Assembly (NCBI RefSeq): GCF_002812205.1
Contig: NZ_NPEA01000012.1
Location: 1-64,000, forward strand
Source: Leptospira neocaledonica
Lineage (GTDB): Bacteria > Spirochaetota > Leptospiria > Leptospirales > Leptospiraceae
Direction of reading: 5' to 3'
Length of the DNA stretch: 64,000 nucleotides
This document shows positions 28,963 through 37,885 of this stretch, one piece after another. A program made the position numbers and the translations under genes. The notes beneath the pieces were generated by a model. It was given only the letters and a program-made list of their open reading frames with translations, ran no database searches and was not told the origin of the DNA. The stretch's first letter is position 1; the number at the start of each line of letters is the position of its first letter.

Positions 28963-29862
28963 ATGAAAATCCTTTTCGTCGATGACGAAGAAGTTATCCG
29001 AGATCTGTTCCAGGAAATTTTCGGCAGCGAATACGAACTCGTTCTGGCCGGAACCGCGGAACAGGGCTTAAGCTTAGCCGAGTCGGAAACATTCGATCTG
29101 ATCATCACCGATATTCGCCTTCCTAGGATGAACGGCATAGAGTTCATCACTAAATTGAGGGAAAAAGGAGTAGATACTCCTTTTATAGTTATCACAGGAA
29201 ATCAGGACATCCAAATCTCCATCAATGCTCTTCGATTAGGAGCAGTGGATTTTTTCCTAAAACCTTTCCGGATGGAGGCGATCCGTTATTCTCTCTTAAG
29301 ATTTAAAAACTTATTTTACGCAGGCAAGGATCTGGTGGACAAAAGAATGTTCCAGGTCCGGGAATCAAGGCAAAAGTTTGCACTTCTTCCTAGGCTTGGA
29401 AATTTGAACCAGTATGTTCATTTGATCCTAAAGTCTTTGGCCCATCTCCCCAATCTGCATAACGAGGACCAACTCTCCTTAAAAGTGGCCTTATACGAAT
29501 TGATCGGCAACGCGATAGAACATGGTTGTGCTCATATCAATTATCACCAAAAGCAAGAGTTAATGTTCCAGGAGAACGATTACTTCTCCTATGTAGATAA
29601 GATCTGTGAATCCAAGGAAGAATGGATCCAGGTAGAAGTGGACTACGACGATACAAGAGTAACTGTTATCCTGGAAGATGGAGGAGACGGTTTTGATCCG
29701 GCGAGAGTTCCGGATCCTGTCCAAGATCCGAATGCGAGCCAACTTTCAGGTAGGGGTATCTTTTTAGTTCGTATGAATGTGGATTCGCTTTCCTATAATG
29801 ATAAGGGAAACCAAGTCACATTCGTAAAAAAACTTCAAAAAGTAGAAGTAAAACCTGTTTAA
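28963..29862 (+). CDS. Response regulator fused to an RsbW-type HATPase domain
   Basis: Residues 1-120 are a receiver domain, with an acidic pocket VDDEE, phospho-acceptor Asp in IITDIRLP, Thr in VITGN, and Lys in FLKPF. The C-terminal 150 residues are a GHKL ATPase of the anti-sigma/serine-kinase type: N box ELIGNAIEHG, G1 box LEDGGDGFDP and G2 box GRGIFLVRMNVD. There is no H box, so it is not a classical sensor kinase. It could phosphorylate or sequester a STAS-domain partner under phosphorelay control. A small STAS gene lies at 36013, though not adjacent. Confidence 0.87.
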   Translation: MKILFVDDEEVIRDLFQEIFGSEYELVLAGTAEQGLSLAESETFDLIITDIRLPRMNGIEFITKLREKGVDTPFIVITGNQDIQISINALRLGAVDFFLKPFRMEAIRYSLLRFKNLFYAGKDLVDKRMFQVRESRQKFALLPRLGNLNQYVHLILKSLAHLPNLHNEDQLSLKVALYELIGNAIEHGCAHINYHQKQELMFQENDYFSYVDKICESKEEWIQVEVDYDDTRVTVILEDGGDGFDPARVPDPVQDPNASQLSGRGIFLVRMNVDSLSYNDKGNQVTFVKKLQKVEVKPV

Positions 29863-29909
29863 GCATATATTGGAAAGACAGAATATTCTAAAATTGGAAT
29901 ATTGTTTCG

Positions 29910-31205
29910 TTACTTAGCAGAAGGTTTATAATACGCTAAAAAATAACCACTGAGTAAAAACCAAGAGGGGATCTGACCCAGGAAAAAGGCCCCTGCAGCT
30001 CCCATGGTCCCGTATTCAGGGATCAAAAGATTATCCAAAACTAACCCAAAGATCAATCTGACAAGAGCAAGTATGGCAAGTAATCTAGGTTGCCCTAATG
30101 CAAATAAAGCCATTCCAAGCGGAGAAAACACCAATTGGAATAGATAATTCGGATATAATAGGTGGAATACAGGAACAGATTCTGGATATTTTCCGGAGAA
30201 TAAAGCGGAGAAAACCCAATCCCCTAAAAACACCCAAGGTCCTAATGCCAGCGCAAATACTACGGCTATTAAGATAGATTTGCCCAAGTAGCTAGTGAAT
30301 TCCTTATTTTCCGTCAGCCTAGAAAGTTTAGGATAGATCATTGAATTCAAAACGGAAAATAAGATCACAAATCCGCTGAAAGGTTGTAATGCTACTCCGT
30401 AAGCTGCCACTGCCTCGTTAGAATGGTACTTATTCAAAAAGAATAATTCCATTCTATCCGATACGATCGCAAATAAAGAGGCTAAAAACGCATAACGATT
30501 GAAGGAGATGAGTTCTTTTGTTTGTTGCCGGACTTCTTCTTTATCACCTGCCCAATGCAATTTTCCTCTCGGGAATAATAGAAAGAATAGAACGATTGTA
30601 AAAACGGGGGCCACGGAGAAGATCCCGAGTATATCTAAATGCCCTAATGCATGATCAGAAAATTGATCCGCTAAATACAGGATCAAAATACGGATCAGGT
30701 TCGGAAGAGGATACCAAATGGAAAGTGCGTGGTATTGTCCAAAAGAAACAAAAATACTTTCGAAATATGAATTAAAAGAAAGAACAAAGCTACCGAATAC
30801 GAGAAGGAATGCAGCTAGTGCATTCTCCTTTAAAAAATAAACCGCCACACTTGTAACAAGTACCAAAAGAAATAATGCAGCCCATTTAACCCAAAGAGAA
30901 GATGCAAGAAGTACTCCAATTTTACGTTTATCTTCCGTCATTGGAGAAAGAAATCGAACTAATGCGGTGGGTAATCCGAATTCTGCCACTGCTAAAAGTA
31001 CAGGTAGAAATCCGGAATAGTATTGGAAAATTCCGTTCTCGTTTTTACTCAAGATACGAACGGAATAAACCATGAAGATAAAATTCAGTAGGGAGGCGAT
31101 TACCTTGGAAAACCCTACTGAAAAAAAGCTGCGTATGAATCCGGAGGTCCGTAATTTTCCGATACTTTCGGAAATGAACTGTAAGGAGGATCCAAGGCGA
31201 AGCAT
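29910..31205 (-). CDS. Polysaccharide flippase / Wzx-like membrane protein (MOP superfamily)
   Basis: The 431-residue protein has about 12 to 14 hydrophobic segments with small charged loops. The N-terminal NENGIFQYYSGFLPVLLAVAEFG segment resembles the oligosaccharide flippase (RfbX/Wzx, PF01943/PF13440) pattern, and the GLPTALVRFLSP motif is also typical. It presumably exports a lipid-linked polysaccharide intermediate across the inner membrane. The ATG start lies 4 bp after the upstream PAP2 gene's stop, which suggests an envelope-lipid operon. No glycosyltransferases are nearby, so the cargo is not assignable. Confidence 0.8.
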   Translation of the reverse strand: MLRLGSSLQFISESIGKLRTSGFIRSFFSVGFSKVIASLLNFIFMVYSVRILSKNENGIFQYYSGFLPVLLAVAEFGLPTALVRFLSPMTEDKRKIGVLLASSLWVKWAALFLLVLVTSVAVYFLKENALAAFLLVFGSFVLSFNSYFESIFVSFGQYHALSIWYPLPNLIRILILYLADQFSDHALGHLDILGIFSVAPVFTIVLFFLLFPRGKLHWAGDKEEVRQQTKELISFNRYAFLASLFAIVSDRMELFFLNKYHSNEAVAAYGVALQPFSGFVILFSVLNSMIYPKLSRLTENKEFTSYLGKSILIAVVFALALGPWVFLGDWVFSALFSGKYPESVPVFHLLYPNYLFQLVFSPLGMALFALGQPRLLAILALVRLIFGLVLDNLLIPEYGTMGAAGAFFLGQIPSWFLLSGYFLAYYKPSAK

Positions 31206-31209
31206 GAAG

Positions 31210-32190
31210 TTAAGTCAGATAGATGCCTCCGCGTATCCTTTTCAAAAGAATGGGAGCGAGATGGCCAATATAGTAACACACGATCCCATACTTAAAGTAT
31301 CTGGCAACCGGATTTTCCCCTAATAAGGAGGAGAGAATTTTTCCAAGAGCCAAATAAAAGATCAAGATTCCAAGAATGATCACACCGACTCTGATCAAAA
31401 AAACGATCCAAGAATCGACTGATTTCCAATCTAACCCTACCCTCTTGTTGTACAAAATTCCGATCCCGAAACCCGCAAGTGCCCCTGCAGAAGAGATCAC
31501 CTGCTCCCAGGATTTATTCGTAGACTCAGGTTGGCTTGGATCTTGTAGAAGAATACTAGGTACAGTAAGAGCTAAAATAAAAAGTACGAGTGACTTCAAC
31601 CTTTTTTGGTCCGTAGATTGCCCTGCAAATCTAGGCTCTAAAATCCCCGGATCTTTTGAGAACCAAAACTCTAATCCGAATAATACAAGTGCACCTAACA
31701 CAAATCCGCCTAAGGTATCTCCTAAAAAGTGAAGTCCTGCATACATTCTTGCGATCGGCATGAATAAGATCGCAAACGCAGTGAGTATCCTTACCCAAGG
31801 AATTCGTACATGCAAAAATAATGTTCCGTATAACACCACTGCTGTCTGCACATGTCCGGATGGAAATCCGTAAGAACCTTCCATGAGTCCTAGTTCTGAT
31901 GGAAAAGGCAAACCGATCGGCCTCGGCATAGTGAGAAGTGCCTTACATGCCCCATTCACAATACCTGCGATCAGAAGACCGAGTGTCATTCTAAGACCGA
32001 TCTTTCTATCCAAACAAAGATAAATCAGAGAGACCAAGGCCATAAAAAATAGAGAAGACCCCAAGTGATGGAACAAAATTGTAAGCGGGTCCAGCACAGG
32101 TTTTAAAAAGGAGATATGAAGAGCCTCTAAAGGCACGTTAGAGAATAAGATCTCTTTCCATAGGAAACTATCCGTCATAAAAACGAACAT
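31210..32190 (-). CDS. PAP2-family membrane phosphatase
   Basis: The three phosphatase motifs are present: KALLTMPRP, PSGH in YGFPSGHVQTA, and RMYAGLHFLGDTLGG. About 8 hydrophobic segments surround them. The family dephosphorylates lipid phosphates such as undecaprenyl pyrophosphate, lipid A or phosphatidylglycerol phosphate. A role with the adjacent flippase in envelope polysaccharide export is plausible. The start is uncertain: a TTG frame opens at 32214, with ATG codons at 32190 and 32178 and no clear ribosome-binding site. I chose 32190. Confidence 0.86.
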   Translation of the reverse strand: MFVFMTDSFLWKEILFSNVPLEALHISFLKPVLDPLTILFHHLGSSLFFMALVSLIYLCLDRKIGLRMTLGLLIAGIVNGACKALLTMPRPIGLPFPSELGLMEGSYGFPSGHVQTAVVLYGTLFLHVRIPWVRILTAFAILFMPIARMYAGLHFLGDTLGGFVLGALVLFGLEFWFSKDPGILEPRFAGQSTDQKRLKSLVLFILALTVPSILLQDPSQPESTNKSWEQVISSAGALAGFGIGILYNKRVGLDWKSVDSWIVFLIRVGVIILGILIFYLALGKILSSLLGENPVARYFKYGIVCYYIGHLAPILLKRIRGGIYLT

Positions 32191-32286
32191 ATAAAGTTTC
32201 GGTTTTAAACGCAAAATGAATTCTTTGTCTAATTTTCCTCTTCTTTCGGTTTTAGAACATTCGGTTTTTTAAAATTAATACCCTAG

Positions 32287-32398
32287 TGTAGTAGTTCCAA
32301 CATTGTATTTGTCCGTCGTGTTAGAGTTCCGACATCTTCATTATTCGCCTTGTTGGAATTCCAACATCCGTTTTGTCAGCTTTGTGGGAGGTCCCACA
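32287..32398. promoter_or_regulatory. Array of four 16-bp palindromes at exact 32-bp spacing upstream of icmF
   Basis: Copies begin at 32287, 32319, 32351 and 32383, each exactly 32 bp after the last. The sequences are TGTAGTAGTTCCAACA, TGTTAGAGTTCCGACA, TGTTGGAATTCCAACA (perfect palindrome) and TGTGGGAGGTCCCACA (perfect 7-bp arms). The consensus is TGTnGGAnnTCCnACA. The 16-bp spacers are not alike. Spacing of about three helical turns would place all sites on one DNA face, as for a cooperatively binding repressor. The array lies between the PAP2 gene (minus) and icmF (plus), ending 163 bp before the icmF ATG. The pattern is seen; operator function is inferred. Confidence 0.75.
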
Positions 32399-32560
32399 TA
32401 GGATCACAGCCTGTGGTCTTAAAATCAAGGTTGCTAGATTCTTATTCCTACCGCATGATAGATATAAAGATGGAATTTATTGAACGACCGTTCTCCGAAC
32501 TACAAAACAAACAAAGTTCGGTTAAAATTTGCCGACTCTCGAACATTAGGAGAATATAAT

Positions 32561-35500
32561 ATGGAATCAGAAGTTTATATCCCCCATAATAAATTAAAAT
32601 TCGTTACTGCCGCCTCACTCTTTGACGGCCACGATGCTTCCATTAATATCATGAGAAGAATACTTCAATCTTCCGGAGCGGAAGTGGTTCACTTGGGTCA
32701 TAATCGATCGGTCCAGGAGATCGTAGACTGTGCCATCCAAGAAGATGTGCAAGGGATCGCGGTGACAAGTTATCAGGGGGGTCATGTAGAATATTTCAAA
32801 TACATGATAGACCTTCTGAAAGAAAAAGGAAGTTCTCATATCAAGGTATTCGGCGGAGGTGGAGGGACAATTCTACCTTCCGAGATTCAAGAGTTAGAGG
32901 CGTACGGTGTTTCCAGAATTTATTCTCCGGACGACGGGCGTTCCTTGGGTCTCCAAGGTATGATCAATGATCTATTACAAAAATCTGATTTTATTCCCCC
33001 TCATAGATTTAACGGAAATCTTTTCTCTGAGATCCGTAAAAAGAATCCGATCGCGATCGCAGAATCCATTTCATTAGTGGAGTCTTCTGAAAATGATCCT
33101 AAAAAAATTGATCCCCAAAAATTGGATTTCCCGATCTCCAAAAAGACAATCCCGGTTTTAGGGATTACCGGAACAGGTGGAGCAGGAAAATCTTCTCTCA
33201 CAGATGAACTTGTCAGAAGGTTTATCCACGACTTCGAAGACAAAACAATAGCGATCATTTCTGTAGATCCTTCCAAAAGAAAAACGGGAGGAGCACTCTT
33301 AGGAGATAGGATACGTATGAACTCCATCTCTCATCCAAGAGTTTATATGAGATCTTTCGCGACTAGAGAAGCAAATATTGCGTTGAATCGAAATGTCAAA
33401 AAAAGTTTAGACGTTCTTAAAAGTTCCGAATTTGACTTAGTGATCGTGGAGACCGCAGGAATCGGACAAAGTGACTCAGAGATCACGGAAGTATCGGACC
33501 TTTCTCTTTATGTGATGACCCCGGAATTTGGAGCGGCCACACAATTGGAAAAAATCGATATGATTGATTATGCGGACCTGATCGCAGTAAACAAATGTGA
33601 TAAAAGAGGAGCGTTAGACGCGATCAGAGACGTTCAAAAACAATTCCAAAGATCCAGAAAATTATTCGATAATTCCCCTGAAAAAATGCCTGTATTCGGA
33701 ACGATTGCTTCCCAATTCAATGATCCCGGAACAAACAATCTTTACGTAGCTTTGATTGATTCTTTAAATAAAAAATTCGATTTGGGTTGGAAGTCAAACA
33801 TCACCTCCAGTTCGGAAACTAGTCAAAAGATCCATATCATTCCCCCAGATAGACAAAGATATCTGGCCGAAATCGCGGAAGAATGCGAAAAATACGAAAA
33901 CTTTGTTAAAAAGGAATCCGAAACTGCTGAAGTATTGTATAGGATCCAAGGTACAATTGAAGTATTAAAAGAAAGAGGAAAAAACGTTTCCGATCTGGAA
34001 GAAGAATATTCCAAAAGAGAAGCGGGTCTTCATCCGGATACCAGAAAAATCCTGAAAGATTGGGATTCCAAATTGGAAAAATATTCCGGAGAATTTTTCT
34101 CTTATACGGTTCGAGACAAAGAGATCAAGGTAGAGAATTTTACAAAATCTTTAAGTAATCTAAATATCCCAAAAGTTTCCGTTCCAAAGTTCCGTAACTG
34201 GGGAGAGATCGTAAAATGGTCCTATACTGAGAACTTCCCGGGAGAGTTCCCGTTTGCAGCTGGAGTATTCCCTTTTAAAAGAACCGGAGAAGATCCTACA
34301 CGTATGTTCGCAGGAGAAGGCGGGCCGGAAAGGACAAACGCAAGATTCCATTATGTGAGCCATGGAATGCCGGCGCATCGTTTGAGCACTGCATTCGATT
34401 CGGTTACTTTATATGGGGAGGATCCTGGACTTCGTCCTGATATTTACGGCAAGATCGGAAATTCTGGAGTGAGTATCGCCACTTTAGACGATGCTAAAAA
34501 ACTCTATTCTGGTTTTGACCTTTGTAACCCCAGCACTTCCGTATCGATGACGATTAACGGACCTGCGCCAATGCTCTTATCCTTTTTCTTAAATACCGCA
34601 ATAGACCAAACCTGCGAAAAGTATATCCGTGCAGAAGGAAAAGTAGAAGAGGCAAAATCCAAACTTGCAGAGATCTATTCCAAAAAAGGAGTCCCGGTTC
34701 CTCATTACAAAGGAGAGATCCCAAAAGGAAATGACGGTCTAGGCCTTCTTCTTTTAGGAACCACTGGAGATAAGATCCTTCCCAAAGAAGTTTACGAAAA
34801 AATAAAGAAGGAAACTCTTTCTTCCGTTCGTGGAACGGTACAAGCGGATATCTTAAAAGAAGACCAAGCGCAGAATACTTGTATCTTCTCCACCGAGTTC
34901 GCGTTAAAACTTATGGGAGATATCCAGGAATATTTCATATGGAATAAGGTCCGTAATTTTTATTCAGTTTCTATCTCCGGATATCATATCGCGGAAGCTG
35001 GAGCCAATCCGATCACCCAAGTTGCATTCACTCTTGCAAACGGATTTACATTTGTGGAATATTATCTTTCTCGGGGAATGAAGATTGATGATTTCGCTCC
35101 GAATCTTTCCTTCTTCTTCTCAAATGGGATCGATCCTGAATATGCTGTGATAGGTAGAGTAGCACGTAAAATCTGGGCCAAAAGTATGAAATACAAATAC
35201 AGCGGATCAGAACGTTCTCAAATGTTAAAATACCATATCCAAACTTCGGGACGCTCCTTACACGCACAAGAAATCGCCTTCAATGATATCAGAACCACCT
35301 TACAAGCGTTATATGCAATTTATGATAACTGTAACAGTTTGCATACGAATGCTTATGACGAAGCGATCACTACTCCTACGGAAGAATCAGTTAGAAGAGC
35401 GATGGCAATCCAGCTTATCATCAATAGAGAATTAGGCCTTGCTAAAAACGAAAACCCACTCCAAGGCTCCTTTATCATTGATGATCTTTCCGATCTGGTA

Positions 35501-35929
35501 GAAGAGGCGATCTTGTCTGAGTTCCGACGTATCTCCGAAAGAGGAGGAGTTCTTGGTGCCATGGAAAGAATGTACCAAAGAAATAAGATCCAAGAAGAAT
35601 CCTTAGAATATGAACACAGAAAACATACTGGAGAAATCCCGGTTATAGGCGTGAATACTTTCTTAGGAAAGGATGGATCTCCTACAATTCTTCCGGAAGA
35701 AGTGATCCGTTCCACCGAGGACGAGAAAAAGGCCCAGATCAGTGAATTGGAAGCCTTCCAGTTCAGGAACCAAGAAGATTCAGCTAACGCCTTAAAGGAA
35801 CTACAGGCCGCCTGCCTTTCCGGAAAGAACGGATTTGAGGCTTTGGTAGAAGCAGGAAAGGTTTGTTCTTTGGGACAAATGACCCACTCTCTCTACGAAG
35901 TGGGCGGCCAATACAGAAGAAGTATGTGA
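32561..35929 (+). CDS. icmF: Fused isobutyryl-CoA mutase (IcmF)
   Basis: This adenosylcobalamin enzyme interconverts isobutyryl-CoA and n-butyryl-CoA and carries its own repair chaperone. Domains in order are: a B12-binding domain with DGHDAS (residues 23-28), a MeaB/ArgK-type GTPase with GTGGAGKSS (about 185-193) and NKCD, then a linker and the large mutase TIM barrel to residue 1122. [18 protein letters not shown] places Phe where methylmalonyl-CoA mutase has Tyr, which favours Icm over Mcm. I set the start at ATG 32561, with AGGAG 8 bases upstream; the longer ATG at 32480 has none. The operator-like array lies upstream. Confidence 0.93.
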   Translation: MESEVYIPHNKLKFVTAASLFDGHDASINIMRRILQSSGAEVVHLGHNRSVQEIVDCAIQEDVQGIAVTSYQGGHVEYFKYMIDLLKEKGSSHIKVFGGGGGTILPSEIQELEAYGVSRIYSPDDGRSLGLQGMINDLLQKSDFIPPHRFNGNLFSEIRKKNPIAIAESISLVESSENDPKKIDPQKLDFPISKKTIPVLGITGTGGAGKSSLTDELVRRFIHDFEDKTIAIISVDPSKRKTGGALLGDRIRMNSISHPRVYMRSFATREANIALNRNVKKSLDVLKSSEFDLVIVETAGIGQSDSEITEVSDLSLYVMTPEFGAATQLEKIDMIDYADLIAVNKCDKRGALDAIRDVQKQFQRSRKLFDNSPEKMPVFGTIASQFNDPGTNNLYVALIDSLNKKFDLGWKSNITSSSETSQKIHIIPPDRQRYLAEIAEECEKYENFVKKESETAEVLYRIQGTIEVLKERGKNVSDLEEEYSKREAGLHPDTRKILKDWDSKLEKYSGEFFSYTVRDKEIKVENFTKSLSNLNIPKVSVPKFRNWGEIVKWSYTENFPGEFPFAAGVFPFKRTGEDPTRMFAGEGGPERTNARFHYVSHGMPAHRLSTAFDSVTLYGEDPGLRPDIYGKIGNSGVSIATLDDAKKLYSGFDLCNPSTSVSMTINGPAPMLLSFFLNTAIDQTCEKYIRAEGKVEEAKSKLAEIYSKKGVPVPHYKGEIPKGNDGLGLLLLGTTGDKILPKEVYEKIKKETLSSVRGTVQADILKEDQAQNTCIFSTEFALKLMGDIQEYFIWNKVRNFYSVSISGYHIAEAGANPITQVAFTLANGFTFVEYYLSRGMKIDDFAPNLSFFFSNGIDPEYAVIGRVARKIWAKSMKYKYSGSERSQMLKYHIQTSGRSLHAQEIAFNDIRTTLQALYAIYDNCNSLHTNAYDEAITTPTEESVRRAMAIQLIINRELGLAKNENPLQGSFIIDDLSDLVEEAILSEFRRISERGGVLGAMERMYQRNKIQEESLEYEHRKHTGEIPVIGVNTFLGKDGSPTILPEEVIRSTEDEKKAQISELEAFQFRNQEDSANALKELQAACLSGKNGFEALVEAGKVCSLGQMTHSLYEVGGQYRRSM

Positions 35930-36012
35930 TCCGAGTTAAGCGTACAAATCAAAACCGAGGACCTTTTTTTGTTTCCCTTAGGGTTTCAAGGTAGAAAATT
36001 TGGTCCAAGGCC

Positions 36013-36324
36013 ATGACTTCTTCTGCAATCCAGTTTACAGAGACCCATGTATACGCCGAAAAAAAACGGTTTAGAGTCGTTTTTGTTCGGAACGTATGTT
36101 CTGTCGAAACGGAAGAAATAGGCCTGATCTTACAAAAGATCCAAGAAATTCAGCCGGCAATCGTGGAGCTGGATCTGGAAAACGTGGTCGCAATCCCTTC
36201 TCTGATCCTGAATAGGATCCTAAAACTTTTGGCTGAATTAAAAACCAAAGGGGTCCCGGTGGAAATCAAAACCAGCGAGGGACTTAAGAACGTTCTGAAT
36301 CGACTAAAAATCTCCCTACAATGA
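36013..36324 (+). CDS. Small STAS-domain-like protein
   Basis: The 103-residue protein fits the SpoIIAA/STAS fold: an N-terminal strand pair, then VELDLENVVAIPSLILNRILKLLAELKTKGVPVEI, resembling the strand-Ser-helix around the phosphorylated serine of anti-anti-sigma factors, and a closing GLKNVLNRLKI helix. Ser in IPSLIL is the candidate phosphosite. Partners would be RsbW-type kinases such as the domain encoded at 28963. It ends in an ATGA overlap with the Cys/His-rich gene, which couples the two. The match to the family is moderate. Confidence 0.68.
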   Translation: MTSSAIQFTETHVYAEKKRFRVVFVRNVCSVETEEIGLILQKIQEIQPAIVELDLENVVAIPSLILNRILKLLAELKTKGVPVEIKTSEGLKNVLNRLKISLQ

Positions 36325-36767
36325 AAACGATTTCTATCATTCTGACCCAATGTTTCCTATTCCAAAGTTTGGTATTCGGAAGCGGTTGGTTCTGTGGAAT
36401 GCTTGCTGGAGAAATCAAACTTTGCCATTGTAATCACGGAAGCCAAAAAGAAAAACACGCCGACTCGGAAGATTCAAGATTCTCTTCTAAACTTGCCGAT
36501 TCGGGAGAAGATCATTCCAATCAGAAACCTTCTTCCCTACCCGACTGTCATTCTGCTAAGTCTGGTGAGGCTCATAAATGTGCCTGTAAAAAAGCAAAAG
36601 ACAAGGCTTCTTACTTAAGCGGAACCATCTGCACTCAATTTTTCACTTATTCTAAATTGGAAAACATTGCTCCTCAAACCTTGGATTCGGAACTTTTAGG
36701 TCGGATCCAAGAAGATTCGGGAGTATTTGTTTCTTTTGATCTAGAAAGACCCCCTCAATTCTCCTAA
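36321..36767 (+). CDS. Secreted Cys/His-rich protein, probable metal binder
   Basis: A signal peptide (residues 1-21) is followed by a short protein dense in cysteine and histidine. The clusters are FCGMLAGEIKLCHCNH (about 24-39), DCHSAKSGEAHKCACKK (about 75-91) and a single later Cys. I recognise no family beyond a likeness to small periplasmic metal-binding proteins. Its position 155 bp before the MbnP/MbnH pair suggests a role in copper or another metal in the envelope. It is translationally coupled to the STAS gene through ATGA. The function is inferred from composition and context only. Confidence 0.68.
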   Translation: MKTISIILTQCFLFQSLVFGSGWFCGMLAGEIKLCHCNHGSQKEKHADSEDSRFSSKLADSGEDHSNQKPSSLPDCHSAKSGEAHKCACKKAKDKASYLSGTICTQFFTYSKLENIAPQTLDSELLGRIQEDSGVFVSFDLERPPQFS

Positions 36768-36782
36768 ACATTTACAAAAAAC

Positions 36783-36818
36783 TTACAAAAGTAAATAGCA
36801 CAGGGTGTAATCATACCC
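36783..36818 (+). promoter_or_regulatory. Promoter with overlapping palindrome ahead of the MbnP/MbnH genes
   Basis: TTACAA (36783-36788) and TGTAAT (36806-36811) are separated by 17 bp, a sigma70-like arrangement. The -35 lies in a symmetric TTACAAAAGTAA, and the -10 lies inside an imperfect palindrome GGGTGTAATCATACCC (36803-36818). Either could be a repressor site. The position suits independent, perhaps metal-responsive, control of the downstream genes. That is inference. Confidence 0.45.
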
Positions 36819-36922
36819 TCGCGCTTATATAGCCTGTCCCTGGTTTCAATAACCTGGATCATTAGGACATGCTATTATACGAAAAAACCGGGAAGTTACC
36901 ATACTTTCCTCAGGAGAATATT

Positions 36923-37843
36923 ATGAAATTATTATATATAAATGTCGTCTTACTCTTATTATCCGTCTTTATATTCAGATGTGACGGATCTTCCAATCCC
37001 AACCTTGCGCTTTTTGCCCTGGAAACCAAAAGCCCTCCGGGGATCGAATTTAGTGCGGTCGTCGGAGATAGTCATGCAACTTGCGGAGAGGATATTTCAG
37101 GGCATGGGGATTCTCATTCCAGTTCAGTAACCATCCAACATGTTGCGGGAGTAATGCCGATCGGTCTTAAAGATCTTAGATTTTATGTTTCGGGATTCGA
37201 ATTGGTAGATCAGGACGACAATATTATTACTTTAGATGTTCCTAATACAGGAGTTTGGCAATATAGTGGAGTTGCTCTTCTGGATTTCGAAAATGGAAAA
37301 GGAAGCTGCAGCGGAACAACCGAGACAAATAATCTTGTACAAGCAACTGTCGAGAACAAAACCTATAAAACCCTTAGATTTACTTTAGGGATTCCGGAAA
37401 CACTCAATCATATCGATTATAGTGTCGCCCCGAGTCCTCTTAATATATCCGGATTAGCCTGGGGCTGGACCATGGGTTATAGATTTTTCGTCGGAGAATT
37501 TTTGTCCAACGATCCTGTGGCTGTAGGCAATGCAGCGGTTCTGCATATTGGCTCTGCCGGATGTACTGAACCTACCCCTGGAAATTATTCCTGCACGAAT
37601 TCTAACAGGACCGTGATAGAACTCACTCCGGTAGATGGATTTAATCCTTTCACCCAAAAAGTGCAATTCGATCTGAAAAAAGCCTTCACCGGCTGGAACA
37701 TCAGCACCGGAAGTATGAGTTGCCATTCCATGGGTGCCATGGATAGCAATTGTTCTGCTGTGTATCCGAATTTCGGTTTGGATTATTCCACTGGCAATGC
37801 AGGTTCCACTGCCCAGACAGTATTTGGAATCGTATCCAAGTAA
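36923..37843 (+). CDS. MbnP-family copper-binding lipoprotein (metallo-mystery pair four-Cys protein)
   Basis: The protein matches the MbnP / TIGR04052 family pattern: an early Cys (HATCGED), DLRFYVSGFEL, LLDFENGKGSC, LRFTLGIPETLNH, the Trp-containing LAWGWTMGYRFF, and two late disulfide-type pairs (SAGCTEPTPGNYSC and SMSCHSMGAMDSNC). In the characterised MbnP/MbnH system the di-haem partner oxidises an MbnP tryptophan to kynurenine, which helps bind copper. The Trp-rich motif here is the candidate. The start is ATG 36923 with AGGAG upstream, followed by a lipoprotein-type signal ending FRC. MbnH follows immediately. Confidence 0.87.
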   Translation: MKLLYINVVLLLLSVFIFRCDGSSNPNLALFALETKSPPGIEFSAVVGDSHATCGEDISGHGDSHSSSVTIQHVAGVMPIGLKDLRFYVSGFELVDQDDNIITLDVPNTGVWQYSGVALLDFENGKGSCSGTTETNNLVQATVENKTYKTLRFTLGIPETLNHIDYSVAPSPLNISGLAWGWTMGYRFFVGEFLSNDPVAVGNAAVLHIGSAGCTEPTPGNYSCTNSNRTVIELTPVDGFNPFTQKVQFDLKKAFTGWNISTGSMSCHSMGAMDSNCSAVYPNFGLDYSTGNAGSTAQTVFGIVSK

Positions 37844-37850
37844 TGGCGAA

Positions 37851-37875
37851 GGTTTCGGTCTATACGGCCGAAACC
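37851..37875 (+). promoter_or_regulatory. Intra-operon hairpin abutting the MbnH ribosome-binding site
   Basis: Perfect arms GGTTTCGG (37851-37858) and CCGAAACC (37868-37875) enclose a 9-nt loop. The right arm ends directly at the GGAG that serves the MbnH start at 37886. No T-run follows. It may tune translation or stabilise a processed mRNA end. Confidence 0.45.
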
Positions 37876-37885
37876 GGAGTATATT

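Noticed and set aside
32287..32398. CRISPR-like array of 16-bp repeats with 16-bp spacers
   Set aside because: Repeats are too short, variable and palindromic, only four copies exist, and there are no cas genes nearby. An operator-like or repeat array fits better.
32561..35929. Ordinary methylmalonyl-CoA mutase
   Set aside because: The single chain carries the B12 domain and a MeaB-type GTPase ahead of the mutase barrel and has Phe at the methylmalonyl-specific Tyr position, which indicates IcmF.
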